In this document: positions 5,689 to 6,155 of the stretch, in pieces
Numbering within the stretch: the first letter of the stretch is position 1
Layout: the number at the start of each line of letters is the position of its first letter
DNA from: an uncultured Chloroflexota bacterium
Lineage (GTDB): Bacteria; Chloroflexota; Chloroflexia; Chloroflexales; Roseiflexaceae
DNA length: 6,155 nucleotides
Direction of reading: 5' to 3'
NCBI GenBank assembly: GCA_903871975.1
Contig: CAIQIY010000666.1
Location: forward strand, 1-6,155
Program-made: the position numbers and the translations under genes
Notes under the pieces: generated by a model
Told to the model about the DNA's origin: nothing
Database searches by the model: none
Seen by the model: the letters and a program-made list of their open reading frames with translations, nothing else

Positions 5689-6111
5689 TCAGCGGGTATC
5701 GCGCAGCAGCGTCCAGGTGATCGGTATTGCCGCCAGCACATGGGCAATTTCGAGCACCAGGATGGTGGCGAGGTCAGTTGGCAGCACGGCTGGCGAGGCA
5801 AACGAGATGATCGTGAACACGACGCTCACAATCAGGAATGTGTGGCGCGGGCGGCGGACGAAGCGTGCCAACGCGGCGAACACCAGCGCGCCGCCGACGG
5901 CACCGACCGCCGTCGCGAACACCATCGCCAGTGCCGGCAGCGGCGCGATCTCGCCGGTAGCCGGCGAGGGAACCAGGAGTTGCAGGCCCAGCAGCGATGT
6001 CGCCACCAGATAGAGCAACAGATTGGCCGCAATGGCGATCAGGCCACCACGCGCCGCCGCGAGCAGGATCTTGCCGGAGTGTACGGGTGCGTCGTCGAGC
6101 AGATGATTCAT
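5689..6111 (-). CDS. Small four-helix integral membrane protein, DUF6069-like
   Basis: The predicted 140-residue protein has four hydrophobic segments at about residues 15-42, 60-82, 91-109 and 114-136. A short loop with PSPATGE lies between helices 1 and 2, and a basic loop RFVRRPRH (83-90) between helices 2 and 3. The basic loop suggests that side is cytoplasmic, placing both termini inside. Arg21 and Asn30 in helix 1, the P-L-P before helix 2, the RxxRxxHTF turn and the AxH in helix 4 (His124) resemble the DUF6069 family as I remember it. Its function is unknown. GGAG 8 bp before ATG 6111 supports the start. The ATG overlaps by four bases (ATGA) with the stop of a possible upstream gene, and the flavin reductase follows after 3 bp, so it looks like a middle gene of an operon. 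Confidence 0.8.
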   Translation of the reverse strand: MNHLLDDAPVHSGKILLAAARGGLIAIAANLLLYLVATSLLGLQLLVPSPATGEIAPLPALAMVFATAVGAVGGALVFAALARFVRRPRHTFLIVSVVFTIISFASPAVLPTDLATILVLEIAHVLAAIPITWTLLRDTR

Positions 6112-6155
6112 GCGGGTGACTCCGTGGTGGGCGCCGCCGCCGCGACGGCGCCCTG
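6108..6155 (-). CDS. Possible C-terminal end of an upstream gene (partial, start outside window)
   Basis: Reading leftward from base 6155, one frame stays open for 15 codons and ends at TGA 6110-6108, overlapping the ATG of the membrane protein gene in an ATGA junction. The visible tail is Ala/Pro/Thr-rich (QGAVAAAAPTTESPA), like a disordered C-terminus. ATGA overlaps are common between co-translated genes. The other two frames are also open over this short distance, so support rests on the junction alone and no function can be assigned. Confidence 0.4.
   Translation of the reverse strand, partial: QGAVAAAAPTTESPA
6120..6123 (-). promoter_or_regulatory. Ribosome binding site of the DUF6069-like gene
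   Basis: GGAG on the minus strand lies 8 bp before ATG 6111. If the upstream gene is real, this site is inside its last codons, as expected for an overlapping operon junction. Confidence 0.55.
6129..6153. repeat. 8-bp inverted repeat at the right window edge
   Basis: GGGCGCCG (6129-6136) and CGGCGCCC (6146-6153) are exact reverse complements around a nine-base GC-rich spacer. On the leftward mRNA this would form a stable hairpin shortly before the membrane protein's ribosome binding site. In a run of GCG/GCC codons such pairing can arise by composition alone. Confidence 0.35.

Noticed and set aside
1..6155. Search for CRISPR arrays, tRNA/rRNA genes, insertion sequences, and toxin-antitoxin or defence modules
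   Set aside because: No spaced repeat series, tRNA-like TPsiC motif, transposase motif or terminal repeats were seen. The lone nucleotidyltransferase has no HEPN partner.

Overview
This is a high-GC bacterial window with no mobile element, CRISPR array, rRNA or tRNA that I can recognise. Shine-Dalgarno sites are clear in front of four of the five complete genes. The gene content (a LexA-like C-terminus, a presequence-protease-type M16C peptidase, a DUF6069-like membrane protein and a flavin reductase-like protein) would suit a Chloroflexota or another high-GC Gram-positive-like lineage. That placement is inference from gene content and base composition only.

Layout. At the left edge (1-88, +) lies the tail of what looks like LexA. 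A tyrosine phosphatase with an intact HCxxGKDRTG loop (117-830, -) converges on it across 28 bp. A 165-bp divergent control region (831-995) then holds two face-to-face extended -10 promoter candidates and, in the leader of the rightward gene, a 7-bp hairpin just ahead of the ribosome binding site. The largest gene (996-3896, +) encodes a full-length 966-residue zinc metallopeptidase of the PreP/M16C type with all expected zinc and substrate-contact residues. A 12-bp stem-loop follows its stop codon, and then about 240 bp in which I see no gene.

The right third reads leftward. From the right edge: the last codons of a possible unseen gene overlapping ATGA with a four-helix DUF6069-like membrane protein (5689-6111), then a DIM6/NTAB-type flavin reductase-like protein (5071-5685) only 3 bp further on. 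After an 85-bp gap carrying a small hairpin and a perfect 16-bp palindrome comes a stand-alone nucleotidyltransferase-fold protein (4191-4985). The first two, with the edge gene, look like a translationally coupled operon. The nucleotidyltransferase could be read through from it or have its own control at the palindrome.

The genes do not form one recognisable pathway: an SOS regulator tail, a phosphatase, a peptide-clearing protease and a small redox/membrane operon sit side by side. I find no convincing new multi-gene system. The more interesting items are regulatory: the divergent promoter pair, the leader hairpin, the 16-bp palindrome, and the tight membrane protein/flavin reductase coupling.
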